64,000 nt of DNA from Leifsonia xyli (GTDB taxonomy: Bacteria > Actinomycetota > Actinomycetes > Actinomycetales > Microbacteriaceae): contig CP014761.1 of the NCBI GenBank assembly GCA_001647635.1, positions 1,364,001 to 1,428,000 of the forward strand. The letters are read 5' to 3'. The translations under genes were made by a program, and so were the position numbers. Below, in pieces: positions 50,968-60,274 of this stretch (position 1 is its first letter; each line of letters starts with the position of its first letter). The notes under the pieces were generated by a model. The model had not been told where the DNA came from. It ran no database searches and was given only the letters and a program-made list of their open reading frames with translations.

Positions 50968-52788
50968 TCAGCCGACGGGGATGGTCAGCTCGATGATCGT
51001 GCCGAGGCCCGCGACCGAGCGCACGTCCGCCCGTCCCGACACCGTCTCGACGCGGTCACGGATCCCCTCGAGGCCGCCGCCCGGCTCGATGCGCGCGCCG
51101 CCCTGGCCGTCGTCCTTGACCACGACCGCGACCGTCGAATCCGTTCGCGTCACGGAGACCGAGCAGTTGCGCGCGCGGGAGTGCTTCGCCGCGTTCGCGA
51201 GCGCCTCGGAGACGCAGTAGTAGATGGTCTCCTCGACGACCTCCGGCAGCCGCTCCCCCACATCCACGTGCACCTCGACGGGCAGGTGGCTGCGCATCGC
51301 GAGCTCGTCGATCGCCGAACGGAGGTCGCCGTCGGTGAGCACGGTCGGGTGGATGCCGCGGGCGAGCTCGCGAAGCTCCCGCAGCGCGTCCGCCAGCTGG
51401 TCGGAGGCGCGCTGCAGGTCGCCGGCGAGCTCCTCGTCGCCGTGGGCCTCCGCCTTCGCGGTCGCGATCCGCAGGCTGATCGCCAGGGACACGAGCTGCT
51501 GCTGGCTGCCGTCGTGCAGGTCGCGCTCCAGCCTCCGGCGGGCCAGGTAGCCCTCCTCGACGAGGCGGAGGCGCGACTGGCGCAGCTCCTGGATGGTGCG
51601 CTCCAGCCGCGCGCGCAGCCGGTCGTTGTCCACCGAGAGCAGCAGGGCGGAGGACACGGCGTCGAGCAGGCGGTCGTCCTGACTCAGCGCCACGTCGTGC
51701 TCGATCAGCGCGATCGGACCCTGGTCCGAATCGATCGCCAGGGTCGAGCGGCCCGGTCGCGTCGCCGTGACGGCGTCCTCGGCCGGGATGCCGTCGCTGG
51801 TCTGGTACGCCTGCAACGGCTCGTCCCACCAGAACACGCGCAGGGACGAGTCGTGCAGCGTCCGCGCGAGGCTCGACTCCCACAGGCCGCGGTCGACCTT
51901 GTCGCGGGCGACGATCACGAGGTCGGCGACACGCGACCGCAGCCCGCGCGCGTACAGCACGCCGCCGACGAAGGCCGGCGGGATGAGCGCGATCGCGACC
52001 GGGGGGATGAACTGGAGCCAGCCGCCGTCCCAGCCGAGCGCGAAGCTCAGCGAGTCCTGGACGGTGCCGTAGCACCACAACAGGATGGCCAGCGGCATGA
52101 CGAACGCGACCCGGCGTGCGGGCAGCGAGCTCGTGAACCAGCGCGTGATCAGCCGGACGGCGACGGTGACCATCAGTGCCAGCCCGACGATGCGCCAGCC
52201 GATCCCGAGCCAGTAGTCCGCCGTGTCGCTCGGCAGCAGCGCGTACGGGTTGGCGGCGCAGCCGCACTCGGCCGGTTCGGGCGACGAGAACAGCAGGATG
52301 CCGCCCAGCCGGATCGCGAAGGCGACCGTCACAGCGAGCACGAGCGCCCGGTCGAAGCGCGCCGTCAGCCGCCCGGTGGGATAACAGAGCACCAGGATGC
52401 CGACCAGCACTGCCCAGAGATCGGTGACGCCCTCGACCCACGGCCAGACCCAACCCCACTGCCGGACCAGCGGGTACCAGGCTCCCGCCGACCAGAAGAG
52501 TGCGGCGCCGACCATCAACCACCCCGCGATCGGGCTGCGGACCAACCGCCACGCGACGACCCCGCACACGATGTAGTCGAGAGCCACGGCGACGAAGATG
52601 ATCGCCCAGACGGCTCCCGATGGACGCGGGCCGTAGTCGTTCAGCATCGCGCTCATCACCTGGGCCAGCACGTTCGACGCGACCGCGATCGTCACCGCGA
52701 GGGCGCGCAGCGTCAGCCGAGCCCAGTGCGGACGCGCGGCGGGCGCGGCGATCGCCGTCGTCGTGGGCACCGGCCGCGTGGCGACCAT
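50968..52788 (-). CDS. NarL-type sensor histidine kinase with large membrane domain
   Basis: This is a sensor kinase of 606 residues. About eight to ten hydrophobic helices fill residues 25-290. A GAF-like linker follows, then the HisKA_3 dimerisation box RRRLERDLHDGSQQQLVSL (phospho-His in DLHDG) and the ATPase domain with VSEALANAAKHS (N box), KDDGQGG and GGGLEGIRDRVETVSG. It is encoded 4 bp after a LuxR-type response regulator and is its cognate kinase. The signal is unknown. The all-membrane sensor with no extracellular domain suggests an envelope or lipid stimulus. Confidence 0.9.
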   Translation of the reverse strand: MVATRPVPTTTAIAAPAARPHWARLTLRALAVTIAVASNVLAQVMSAMLNDYGPRPSGAVWAIIFVAVALDYIVCGVVAWRLVRSPIAGWLMVGAALFWSAGAWYPLVRQWGWVWPWVEGVTDLWAVLVGILVLCYPTGRLTARFDRALVLAVTVAFAIRLGGILLFSSPEPAECGCAANPYALLPSDTADYWLGIGWRIVGLALMVTVAVRLITRWFTSSLPARRVAFVMPLAILLWCYGTVQDSLSFALGWDGGWLQFIPPVAIALIPPAFVGGVLYARGLRSRVADLVIVARDKVDRGLWESSLARTLHDSSLRVFWWDEPLQAYQTSDGIPAEDAVTATRPGRSTLAIDSDQGPIALIEHDVALSQDDRLLDAVSSALLLSVDNDRLRARLERTIQELRQSRLRLVEEGYLARRRLERDLHDGSQQQLVSLAISLRIATAKAEAHGDEELAGDLQRASDQLADALRELRELARGIHPTVLTDGDLRSAIDELAMRSHLPVEVHVDVGERLPEVVEETIYYCVSEALANAAKHSRARNCSVSVTRTDSTVAVVVKDDGQGGARIEPGGGLEGIRDRVETVSGRADVRSVAGLGTIIELTIPVG

Positions 52789-52792
52789 GGGG

Positions 52793-53473
52793 TCAGACGT
52801 CCCGGCCCAGGAACCGCAGCACGGCGAGCACGCGGCGATGCCCCTCGGCCGAGTCCTCGACGTCGAGCTTCGCCATGATGTGGCCGATGTGCGACTCGAC
52901 CGTGCGCAGGCTGAGGTGCAGCTCGGTCGCGATGCCCACGTTCGACTTGCCCTCGGCCATCAGGCGGAGCACGTCCCGCTCCCGGGTGGACAGGGCCTCC
53001 ACGGCCGCCTCCGAGGAGCGGGCGTTCACCAGCAGCTGCACGACCTCCGGGTCGACGACGGATCCCCCGCGGGCGACCGTGCGCACGGCGGTGACGAGCG
53101 TATCCGCGTCGGCCACGCGATCCTTCAGCAGGTAGCCGGTCCCGCTGCCGGCGCTCATCGCCCGGATCGCGTAGGCGGCCGTCGTGTACATGGACAGCAG
53201 GAGGATGCCCGCGCGCGAGCCGTCGGCGCGGAGCCGTTCCAGCGCCCGCAGGCCCTCGTCGGTGTGCGTCGGCGGCATCTTGATGTCGAGGACGATGGCG
53301 TCGACGTTTTCCGCCCTCACCGCCTCGAGGAGCTCCTCCGCGGTGTCGACGGACGCGACGACGTCCATCCCACCCGCGCGCAGGATCTGGCCGATCCCCT
53401 CGCGCAGCAGCACTGCGTCGTCGGCGACGGCCACCCGGAGCGCGCGAGAACTGTCTGTCTGTCCCCCGCTCAC
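52793..53473 (-). CDS. NarL/LuxR-type response regulator
   Basis: This is a regulator of 226 residues. The receiver has VAVADDAVLLREG (acidic pair), the phospho-acceptor Asp in DAIVLDIKMPP, and the Lys of GYLLKDRV. The C-terminal LuxR helix-turn-helix is LSTRERDVLRLMAEGKSNVG with LRTVESHIGHIMAKL. The GTG at 53473 begins 5 nt after the stop of the orphan-receiver gene, and the kinase gene follows within 5 bp. The three form one operon. Confidence 0.92.
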   Translation of the reverse strand: MSGGQTDSSRALRVAVADDAVLLREGIGQILRAGGMDVVASVDTAEELLEAVRAENVDAIVLDIKMPPTHTDEGLRALERLRADGSRAGILLLSMYTTAAYAIRAMSAGSGTGYLLKDRVADADTLVTAVRTVARGGSVVDPEVVQLLVNARSSEAAVEALSTRERDVLRLMAEGKSNVGIATELHLSLRTVESHIGHIMAKLDVEDSAEGHRRVLAVLRFLGRDV

Positions 53474-53478
53474 GCCGC

Positions 53479-53826
53479 TTACACTAGCAGGCTGCGGATC
53501 GCCTCACCGCTCAGCTCCTCCTTGGTGATGAAACCCTTCGCCCCGCTGTCGGCGACCCGCCTCCCGTAGTCGGTGGCGGACCGGCTGGAGGTGAGGACCA
53601 CCGCTACCCCGAAGCCCCGCATGACCGGGACGATGTCGAAGCCGCTCGCGTCTGGAAGGCCGATGTCGAGGAGCACGACATCGGGTGTCAGCCGCCTGCT
53701 CAACTCGACCCCTCCCGCCGCGGTGTCGCTGTCGCCGACCACGGTGAACCGCTCCAGACGGAGCAGCTCCGCAGCTTGGGCCCGGAACCGCTCGTGGTCG
53801 TCGACGATCACAACACGGAGAGACAT
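53479..53826 (-). CDS. Stand-alone receiver-domain protein
   Basis: This is a single-domain response regulator of 115 residues with all catalytic residues: RVVIVDDHERFRAQ, Asp in DVVLLDIGLPD, Ser/Thr in VVLTSSRSA, and the Lys of AKGFITKEE. It has no output domain. The sequence resembles receivers of NarL regulators, so it may be a truncated regulator kept as a phosphate sink or phosphotransfer partner for the kinase of the same operon. A GATGAT box lies 6 nt before the ATG. Confidence 0.85.
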   Translation of the reverse strand: MSLRVVIVDDHERFRAQAAELLRLERFTVVGDSDTAAGGVELSRRLTPDVVLLDIGLPDASGFDIVPVMRGFGVAVVLTSSRSATDYGRRVADSGAKGFITKEELSGEAIRSLLV

Positions 53827-53886
53827 ACGGACATCATCACCGCACCAGCCCGGTTGTTCATCCGTGCCTCCACGCAATCGGATTCT

Positions 53887-53911
53887 GGTGACCCCCCGGA
53901 TGCGGGTCACC
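53887..53911. repeat. Short hairpin in the divergent promoter region
   Basis: The 8-bp arms GGTGACCC (53887-53894) and GGGTCACC (53904-53911) are perfect reverse complements around 9 bases. The site lies between the divergent receiver and PLP-barrel genes, about 60 bp from the receiver start, and could be an operator. Confidence 0.5.
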
Positions 53912-54004
53912 ACCATCGCGACGAGTATATGAGACAACCTCACCGACCCGAACGGCGAGGTGCCCCGGCCCGGGATACGGGCCGAGACCACCCGAGGAGA
54001 GCGG

Positions 54005-54931
54005 ATGTCCATCGCGACCCGAACCGCCGGTCCGACCGGCCCGACCGCACTGCGCGCGACGGCCGAGGCGGGCGCGGTGGATCTTCCCGCTCCTCCCTCA
54101 CCGATCGTCGTGATCGACCTCGCCCGCGTCGCCGACCGCTTCCGCGAGCTCCGCGGGCTGCTGCCGTGGATGGACGTCCGCTTCGATGTCTCCGCCCTCG
54201 CGCACCCCGCCTTGCTGTCCGCTCTGGCGTCGGACGGCGCCGGGTTCGTGGTGTCGCACGACGCCGGCCTGCCGGTGCTGCAGCGCTGCGTCCCGGATGC
54301 GCGCAGCGTGCTGCACGCGACGCCCGGCTCGGGCTGGCCGCGACGGCGTGCCGCGTGGGAGGCGGGTGTCCGCCGCTTCGTCGTCGACGACCCCCGCGAC
54401 CTGGACGAGTTCGCCACCGCGCCCGCGGGCACCGCGGTCCTCCTCCGCCTGCACCCGGACGACGCCGTCGAGGCGGCACGGCACGCGCGGAGCCTGGGCA
54501 TCCGCGTCGCCGGACTCTCGCTGCGCGTCCCGCGGACGGCGGGCGACGATGAGCTGCTGGACGCCGTGCAGTCCGCCGTCGTCGCGAGCGGCCGTGTCGC
54601 CGGCGTCCTCGGCGAGCGCCTCGAACTGCTCGACCTCGGCGAGGCGCTGTCCGGCCCCATGGCCGGCCCCTCGACGCACATCGCCGCACTCGGCCGGTGC
54701 ATCCGCGGCCTCGTCGCCCCCGCGACCTCGCGCATGAACGTCATCGCGTCCGCGGGCCGCTCGGTCACCACGGACGCCATCACCATCGTCTCGGGCACCG
54801 CGGAGCGCTACGCCGACACCGCGACCGCGAGCGAGTACATCGACGCCGGCGCGGAGGTCCTGGTGCTGCGCCGCCGTCGCCGCATTCCGCGCCCTCTGCG
54901 CGCACGATCCACCTGGTCCCCGGCGGGCTGA
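54005..54931 (+). CDS. Degenerate group IV decarboxylase-like PLP-barrel protein
   Basis: This is a 308-residue protein that aligns by eye with the N-terminal barrel of ornithine/diaminopimelate decarboxylases: VVIDLARVADRFRELRGLLP, HPALLSALASDGAGFVVSHD, LELLDLGEALSGP, ASAGRSVTTDA. The PLP-binding Lys of the usual YAVKAN is missing (FDVSALAHP). The His of HVGS and the glycine triplet of LDLGGGFPG are also changed, and the C-terminal domain is cut short in an Arg-rich tail. It is therefore unlikely to be a decarboxylase. Good codon bias and a GAGGAGAG site before the ATG argue that it is expressed. Its role is unknown. Confidence 0.72.
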   Translation: MSIATRTAGPTGPTALRATAEAGAVDLPAPPSPIVVIDLARVADRFRELRGLLPWMDVRFDVSALAHPALLSALASDGAGFVVSHDAGLPVLQRCVPDARSVLHATPGSGWPRRRAAWEAGVRRFVVDDPRDLDEFATAPAGTAVLLRLHPDDAVEAARHARSLGIRVAGLSLRVPRTAGDDELLDAVQSAVVASGRVAGVLGERLELLDLGEALSGPMAGPSTHIAALGRCIRGLVAPATSRMNVIASAGRSVTTDAITIVSGTAERYADTATASEYIDAGAEVLVLRRRRRIPRPLRARSTWSPAG

Positions 54932-54970
54932 CTCGACCCCTCCCCCGCCGGCTCCTGGCCGGAGACGGCC

Positions 54971-55005
54971 GCGGGGACCACGGGATTGCTTCCCGTGGTC
55001 CCCGC
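54971..55005. terminator. Bidirectional hairpin terminator
   Basis: The perfect 14-bp arms GCGGGGACCACGGG (54971-54984) and CCCGTGGTCCCCGC (54992-55005) enclose a 7-base loop. It lies between convergent genes, 40 bp after the PLP-barrel gene and 19 bp after the ABC exporter gene. A U-tract is lacking, as is usual in high-GC actinobacteria. Confidence 0.7.
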
Positions 55006-55023
55006 GGGACCGTCGCCGCGCTC

Positions 55024-56838
55024 CTACACGAGCGAGTCGCGCCAGGCCGCGTGCAGCTGGGCGAAGCGCCCGGTGCCCGCGATCAGGTCGTCGGGCGTGC
55101 CGTCCTCGACGACGCGTCCGTGCTCCATCACCAGCACCCGGTCGGCGATCGCGACCGTCGACAGGCGGTGCGCGATGATCACCGCGGTGCGGTCGGCGAG
55201 CAGTGTCTGCAGCGCCTCCTGCACGAGGCGCTCGCTCGGGATGTCGAGCGAGCTGGTGGCCTCGTCCAGGATCAGAACCGCGGGGTCGGCGAGGAACGCC
55301 CGGGCGAACGAGATCAGCTGGCGCTGGCCCGCGGACACCCGGCCGCCGCGCTTGTTCACGTCGGTGTCGTAGCCGTTCGGCAGGCCCTCGATGAACTCGT
55401 GCGCGCCGACCGCCTGGGCCGCGTGCACGATCTCCTCCCGCGTCGCGTCCGGCTTGCCGAGCGCGATGTTGTCGGCGACCGAGCCGCTGAACAGGTAGGC
55501 CTCCTGGGTGACCATGACGATCGCGCGACGCAGGTCCTTCGGGTGCAGGTCACGCAGGTCCACGCCGTCCAGCTGCACCGAGCCCGCGCTCGGGTCGTAG
55601 AACCGCGAGATCAGCTTGGCCAGCGTGGACTTGCCCGCGCCGGTCGACCCCACCAGTGCGACCGTCTGCCCTGCCGGGATGTCGAGCGTGAACTCCGGCA
55701 GGATGACCCGGTCCTTCTTGTAGGCGAAGGTGACGTCGTCGAACCGGACGTGGCCCTGCGACGACCACAGGTCGACCGGCTTCACGGGGTCCGGGACGCT
55801 CGGCTCCTCCTCCAGGACGCCCGAGATCTTCTCGAGCGCGGCCGCGGCCGATTGGTAGGAGTTGTAGAACATCGCCATCTCCTCGATCGGGTCGAAGAAC
55901 CGGCGCGTGTAGAGGAGCACCGCGAGCAGCACGCCGATCGCCAGCTGGCCGTCGGCGACCCGGAAGCCGCCGACGAGCAGCACGACGCCGACCGCGACGT
56001 TTCCGATCATCACGAGACCGGGGTCGAAGATCCCGAACAGCTGGATGACGCGGGCGTTCACATCCCGGTAGTCCTCGACCAGGCCGCCGAACTCCTTCTC
56101 GTTGCGCTTCTCCTTGCGGAACGCCTTGACCGCGCGGATGCCGGTCATGGTCTCCACGAAGTGCACGATCAGCTTCGCCGACGCCACCCGGGAGATGCGG
56201 AACAGCACCTGCGAGCGCTTCTGGAACCAGCGGGTCAGCAGGTACAGCGGCACCAGCGAGCACACCAGCACCACGCCGCTCTGCCAGTCCAGCGCGAACA
56301 GGGCGATCGCGATGAACAGCATGTACAGCACGCCCTGAACGAGCTGGTTGATGCCGGAGTCGAGCAGCTCGCGGATGGAGTCGAGGTCGCTGGTCTGCCG
56401 CGAGATGATGCGGCCGGACGTGTACGACTCGTGGAACTCCAGCGAGAGCTTCTGCGTGTGCAGGAACACCCGCTTGCGCAGGTCGATCAGGATGGCCTGG
56501 CTGATCCGCGCGCTCAGCACCGTATACCAGGCGATCAGGACGGCGCCGATGACACCGGTGATCAGGTACGCGGTGCCGGCGGCGGCCAGCGGGAACCAGT
56601 CCTGCTTCAGCAGCGCGGGCAGGCCGTTGTCGATGCCGTACGCGATGATCGCGGGGCCCGCGACCTGGCCGGCCGTGGACACCACGACCACGATCGCGGT
56701 CAGCACCAGCCGCATCCGCAGCGGGTGCAGCAGCGAGCCGAGCAGGCGCAGCGACCGGCGCCGCACCTGGCGGCTCTCCTGCTTGTTGAGGTCGTTGCGC
56801 TCCTCGCCCTCGACGCCCAGCACAGTCGTCGTGCTCAC
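55024..56838 (-). CDS. ABC exporter half-transporter, second subunit
   Basis: This is a type IV ABC exporter of 604 residues: six membrane helices (about 35-320) and an ATPase domain with Walker [10 protein letters not shown], a C-loop reading RVSAGQRQL (a deviation from LSGGQ), Walker [14 protein letters not shown] and the switch His in IIAHRLST. The GTG start overlaps the stop of the first subunit by 4 bp. The pair forms a heterodimer like BmrCD or TM287/288. The catalytic Glu after Walker B (LDEA) is kept here, so this subunit carries the consensus site. Confidence 0.93.
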   Translation of the reverse strand: MSTTTVLGVEGEERNDLNKQESRQVRRRSLRLLGSLLHPLRMRLVLTAIVVVVSTAGQVAGPAIIAYGIDNGLPALLKQDWFPLAAAGTAYLITGVIGAVLIAWYTVLSARISQAILIDLRKRVFLHTQKLSLEFHESYTSGRIISRQTSDLDSIRELLDSGINQLVQGVLYMLFIAIALFALDWQSGVVLVCSLVPLYLLTRWFQKRSQVLFRISRVASAKLIVHFVETMTGIRAVKAFRKEKRNEKEFGGLVEDYRDVNARVIQLFGIFDPGLVMIGNVAVGVVLLVGGFRVADGQLAIGVLLAVLLYTRRFFDPIEEMAMFYNSYQSAAAALEKISGVLEEEPSVPDPVKPVDLWSSQGHVRFDDVTFAYKKDRVILPEFTLDIPAGQTVALVGSTGAGKSTLAKLISRFYDPSAGSVQLDGVDLRDLHPKDLRRAIVMVTQEAYLFSGSVADNIALGKPDATREEIVHAAQAVGAHEFIEGLPNGYDTDVNKRGGRVSAGQRQLISFARAFLADPAVLILDEATSSLDIPSERLVQEALQTLLADRTAVIIAHRLSTVAIADRVLVMEHGRVVEDGTPDDLIAGTGRFAQLHAAWRDSLV

Positions 56839-58667
56839 AGGTTCACCTCCTCGAGGATCTCTTCGTTCTCGTCGTCCTCCAGGCTGGAGATGACGAATCG
56901 GTAATGCTCGCTGGTGGCGAGCAGGTCGTGGTGCGTGCCGACGGCCGTGACCTTGCCGTCCTCCAGCAGGGCCACCCGGTCGGCGAGCATCACCGTGGAC
57001 GGGCGGTGCGCGACGATCAGCGCGGTGGTGGATGCCAGCACCCGGCGCAGGGCGGCCTCCACCAGGGCCTCGGTGTCGACGTCCAGCGCGGAGAGCGGGT
57101 CGTCGAGCACCAGGATGCTGGGGTTGGCCGCGACCGCGCGGGCGAGCGCCAGGCGCTGCCGCTGGCCGCCGGACAGGCTGAGCCCCTCCTCGCCGACCTT
57201 CGTCTCGACGCCCTCGGGGAGGTCGTAGACGAAGCCCGCCTGCGCCACCTCGAGCGCCTCGGTCAGCACCCGCTCGGCCTCCGCCGACGCGGGGTCGAGG
57301 TCGTCGCGTCCGAGCAGGACATTGTCCCGCACGGACGCGGAGAACAGCGTCGCGTCCTCGAACGCCATGGCGATGGCCTTGCGCAGGTCGTAACGGGTGA
57401 GGTCGCGCACATCCACGCCGTCCACCTTCACCGCACCGCCGGTCACGTCGTACAAGCGTGTGGTGAGCGCGGTCAGCGTCGACTTGCCGGAGCCCGTCAG
57501 ACCGACCAGGGCCATCGTCTCGCCGGGGCGCACCGTCAGCCGGATGCCGTCGAGCAGGTCCGGGAAGCGCTCGGGCGAGTCCTGGTAGCGGAAGTGCACG
57601 TCGTCGAAGACGAGCTCGCCGCGCGGGTCGGTGATCTTCTTCGGATCGGCGGGGTCGGTGATCGTGTTGACCTCGTCCATCACCTCGAAGAAGCGGTCGG
57701 CCGCGGTGCGCGTGTCGAACGTCATCGAGAGCAGGAAGCCGATCGACTCGATCGGGAACCGCAGCACAGTCGCCGTCGCGAAGAACGCGACCAGCTCGCC
57801 GACCGACAGCTGCCCCTGGGCGGAGAGCCACACGCCGACCACCAGGCAGATCGCGAACGCGACGTCCGGGATCAGCAGCAGCCAGAGCCAGATGCCGGCG
57901 ATCGCCTTGGCCTTCTCGATCTCGGTGCCGCGTAGCTGCTCCGCCTGCGACTCGAAGTTCTTCAGGGCGTGCTTGCCGCGTCCGAACGCCTTGAGCACGC
58001 GGATGCCGTGCACCGACTCCTCGACGGCCGTCGCGAGGTCGCCCGCCTGGTCCTGGCTGCGCCGAGCCACGATCGAGTACTTCTTCTCGAAGACGAAGCC
58101 GTAGATCCACAGCGGCACCGAGCACACCAGGAAGATGGTGCCCAGCAGCCAGTTCCAGCCGATCAGGATGGCGAAGCCGACGATGATCGTCACCACGTTG
58201 ACGACGAGCAGCACGATGCCGAACGACAGCCAGCGCCGGATCATGCTCAGGTCGCTGACGGCGCGCGACAGCAGCTGGCCGCTCGGCCAGCGGTCGTGGA
58301 AGGCGACCGGGAGGTCTTGCAGCTGCTCGTACAGCGCGTTGCGCATCCGCGCCTCGACGTGCGTGCCCGGAGTGAGCACGAACCAGCGGCGGAGCGAGAT
58401 GAACACGGCCTCAGCGGCGCCCAGCCCGACCACCAGCAGCGCGGCCGGCCACACGGCGGCCGGATCGCCGGTCGAGAGCGGGCCGTCGACCAGCCACCGC
58501 AGCACCTGCGGGATGCTCAGCGCGACCAGGCTGGCGAGCAGCGCGGCCACCATGCCGAGCAGGATGCGGGGTGCGGCGGACTTGGCGAAGGGCAGGATGC
58601 GCAGCAGTGTGCGCACGGTGCTCTTCCGTGCGGTCGGGTTCTTCTTCTGTGCCGGGGCGACAGACAT
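56835..58667 (-). CDS. ABC exporter half-transporter, first subunit
   Basis: This is a type IV exporter subunit of 610 residues: six helices, then an ATPase domain with Walker [10 protein letters not shown], consensus signature [10 protein letters not shown] and Walker [13 protein letters not shown]. The catalytic Glu of Walker B is Asp (LDDP), the pattern of the degenerate site in heterodimeric exporters. I start it at the ATG at 58667, which gives the usual N-terminus. The leader is over 270 nt long and contains a small reading frame. The substrates are probably drugs, lipids or peptides. Confidence 0.93.
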   Translation of the reverse strand: MSVAPAQKKNPTARKSTVRTLLRILPFAKSAAPRILLGMVAALLASLVALSIPQVLRWLVDGPLSTGDPAAVWPAALLVVGLGAAEAVFISLRRWFVLTPGTHVEARMRNALYEQLQDLPVAFHDRWPSGQLLSRAVSDLSMIRRWLSFGIVLLVVNVVTIIVGFAILIGWNWLLGTIFLVCSVPLWIYGFVFEKKYSIVARRSQDQAGDLATAVEESVHGIRVLKAFGRGKHALKNFESQAEQLRGTEIEKAKAIAGIWLWLLLIPDVAFAICLVVGVWLSAQGQLSVGELVAFFATATVLRFPIESIGFLLSMTFDTRTAADRFFEVMDEVNTITDPADPKKITDPRGELVFDDVHFRYQDSPERFPDLLDGIRLTVRPGETMALVGLTGSGKSTLTALTTRLYDVTGGAVKVDGVDVRDLTRYDLRKAIAMAFEDATLFSASVRDNVLLGRDDLDPASAEAERVLTEALEVAQAGFVYDLPEGVETKVGEEGLSLSGGQRQRLALARAVAANPSILVLDDPLSALDVDTEALVEAALRRVLASTTALIVAHRPSTVMLADRVALLEDGKVTAVGTHHDLLATSEHYRFVISSLEDDENEEILEEVNL

Positions 58668-58805
58668 GGGTGTTCCGTTTTCTGTGAGTGGTCCGACATG
58701 GAGTCGGCGGCGACGCGCGTCGAGGAGTCGCCGAAGGCCTGCCGACGGTGGCAAGCCTCGCGTGAGTGAGGCGGAGCGCGGAGACCGCGCGGTGGTGGGC
58801 GGGAC

Positions 58806-58892
58806 CTACCGCCCGGACGGTCGGGCTGCGGCCGCGAGCGCGGCGACGGACCCGGGCACGGTGTTCTTTCGTGCGGTCTCGATCGTCGTCAT
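58806..58892 (-). CDS. Putative 28-residue leader peptide
   Basis: This is a small frame of 28 codons that begins MTTIETARKNTVPG, is Ala-rich and ends ARPSGR. The ATG is preceded by a good ribosome-binding site, GGGAGGA, 4 nt upstream. It lies about 50 nt after the predicted transcript start and 138 nt before the exporter gene on the same strand. It may be a regulatory leader peptide whose translation rate sets the folding of the downstream RNA. A chance frame is possible at this length. Confidence 0.45.
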   Translation of the reverse strand: MTTIETARKNTVPGSVAALAAAARPSGR

Positions 58893-58948
58893 GGCGTCCT
58901 CCCAGCCTCGATGTATGCGTCCTGTGTGCCGCGACAAGGCAGCCCTAC

Positions 58949-58978
58949 AGGATATTGCCAGGTTGCAGGATTACGCAA
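58949..58978 (-). promoter_or_regulatory. Promoter of the ABC exporter operon
   Basis: TTGCGT (58973-58978), an 18-bp spacer and TATCCT (58949-58954) on the minus strand place the transcript start near 58941, about 275 nt before the exporter ATG. Confidence 0.6.
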
Positions 58979-59004
58979 CACTTTTTCTTGCTGGACACGC
59001 AGAA

Positions 59005-59031
59005 CGCCGCCTCGGCCGAAGCCGGGCGGCG
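59005..59031 (-). terminator. Terminator hairpin after the dimethylargininase gene
   Basis: CGCCGCCTCGG (59005-59015) pairs with CCGGGCGGCG (59022-59031) with one bulged base and a 6-base loop, 20 bp past the stop codon. The tail is only weakly T-rich. Confidence 0.5.
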
Positions 59032-59050
59032 CCTCACGGGGTGACCGCGG

Positions 59051-60250
59051 TCAGCGGATCCGGATCGACAGGCAGGTGACGCAGCCCTCGAGCTTCTCGA
59101 ACTCCGAGATGTCCACCTGGACGACCGTGTAGCCCAGGCTCTCGATCAGCGCCACCGACTGCGGCGCCGACGACGACATGAGCACCGTGTCGTCCGACAG
59201 GACGACGACGGCGGTGCCGTGCGCCTCCGGGACCGGCAGGAAGCGCTCGAACAGGCGCGGCTCGTCCACGATCGGCTCGTAGCCGATGACGGTGCCGTCC
59301 GGCAGCGCGGTGACCGCGGTCTTCAGGTGCAGCGCCTTGGTGACCGGCACCGCCACGACGGTGTAGCCGAGCGGAGCGACGATGGCGCGCAGCTGACGGA
59401 TGCCCTCGGGGTTGGTGCGGCCGCCCTGCCCGACGTACACGGTCGAGCCGATCTTGAGCACGTCACCGCCCTCGAGCGTGCCCGGGGCCTCGATGCGCTC
59501 CAGTCGGAGCCCCTGCGCCCGCAGCGCCGCCTCGGTGCCCGCCGGCTCGGCCTGGCGCGACTCGGCGCCCGGCAGCGTGATCACCGCGGTGTCGCCGAAG
59601 ACGACGGCGGTGTCCTCGACGAAGACGGAGTCGGCGAGGCGGTCGGCGCTGGCGACCTCGACGGTCTGCCAGCCGGCCTCGGACAGGGCGGCGACGTAGG
59701 CGTCCCACTGCTTGTCGGCGAGCTCCGTGTCCACCGGCTCGCGGTCGATGTGCGTGGTGAGGCCGTCGGCCAGGTTGGAGGCCGGGATGCGGACCAGCGC
59801 GATACGGCGCTCGGTGCGCTCCCCGCCCTCGATCGCGCGGTAGACGGCGTAGCCGGCGGTCGGGAACGCGATCGCGACCGACAGCCAGAACGGCAGGTTG
59901 ATGCCGATGAAGGAGCCGAACAGCTGGCCCCAGGCGGCGCCCGAGAGCGTGACCTTCAGCACCGTGAACAGGATGATGGTGCCGAGCACCGTGCTCACCA
60001 AGGCGAGCACGATGCCCGACACGACTGCGATCCACCGCCGGTCGAACGCTCCGAGCAGACCGGCCGCGAAGCCGAGCACCAGGGCGACCAGCGCGTTCCA
60101 TCCCACGTACGGCGTCGTGCTGGCGAGCGCCGCCGAGTTGAGCTGGCTGGCCACCAGGATCACGAACGTCGAGGCGACGAACGCGATCGCGGCGACGGCG
60201 ACAGCGGCGGAGATGGATGCGGCGAGCCTGCGGCCCCAGGAAGACGTCAT
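59051..60250 (-). CDS. Membrane-tethered dimethylarginine dimethylaminohydrolase-like protein
   Basis: This is a fusion protein of 399 residues. Residues 1-140 hold about four membrane helices (AAVAVAAIAFVASTFVILVA, ALVALVLGFAAGLLGAF and two more). Residues 150-399 are a guanidine-modifying hydrolase of the DDAH type: DSVFVEDTAVVFGD, the EGGDVLKIG loop, catalytic His in ALHLKTAVTALPDG, and nucleophile Cys in the C-terminal EGCVTCLSIRIR. The enzyme would turn methylarginines into citrulline and methylamines. All active-site motifs are kept. The membrane half is not part of ordinary DDAH. It lies 24 bp past the start of an amino-acid dehydrogenase gene. Confidence 0.85.
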   Translation of the reverse strand: MTSSWGRRLAASISAAVAVAAIAFVASTFVILVASQLNSAALASTTPYVGWNALVALVLGFAAGLLGAFDRRWIAVVSGIVLALVSTVLGTIILFTVLKVTLSGAAWGQLFGSFIGINLPFWLSVAIAFPTAGYAVYRAIEGGERTERRIALVRIPASNLADGLTTHIDREPVDTELADKQWDAYVAALSEAGWQTVEVASADRLADSVFVEDTAVVFGDTAVITLPGAESRQAEPAGTEAALRAQGLRLERIEAPGTLEGGDVLKIGSTVYVGQGGRTNPEGIRQLRAIVAPLGYTVVAVPVTKALHLKTAVTALPDGTVIGYEPIVDEPRLFERFLPVPEAHGTAVVVLSDDTVLMSSSAPQSVALIESLGYTVVQVDISEFEKLEGCVTCLSIRIR

Positions 60251-60274
60251 GGGAACCAGGCTAGCGGAGCGCTG

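Larger units (their letters stand above)
58668..59050 (-). promoter_or_regulatory. Long leader region of the ABC exporter operon
   Basis: This is a 383-bp gap. From upstream it holds the terminator hairpin of the dimethylargininase gene (59005-59031), a promoter (58949-58978), a small reading frame (58806-58892), and about 138 nt of GC-rich sequence with several possible hairpins before the exporter ATG, for example GCGCGG-tct-CCGCGC and GGCGAC/GTCGCC pairs. The layout of promoter, short translated frame, hairpins and exporter gene is that of an attenuator. Confidence 0.5.
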
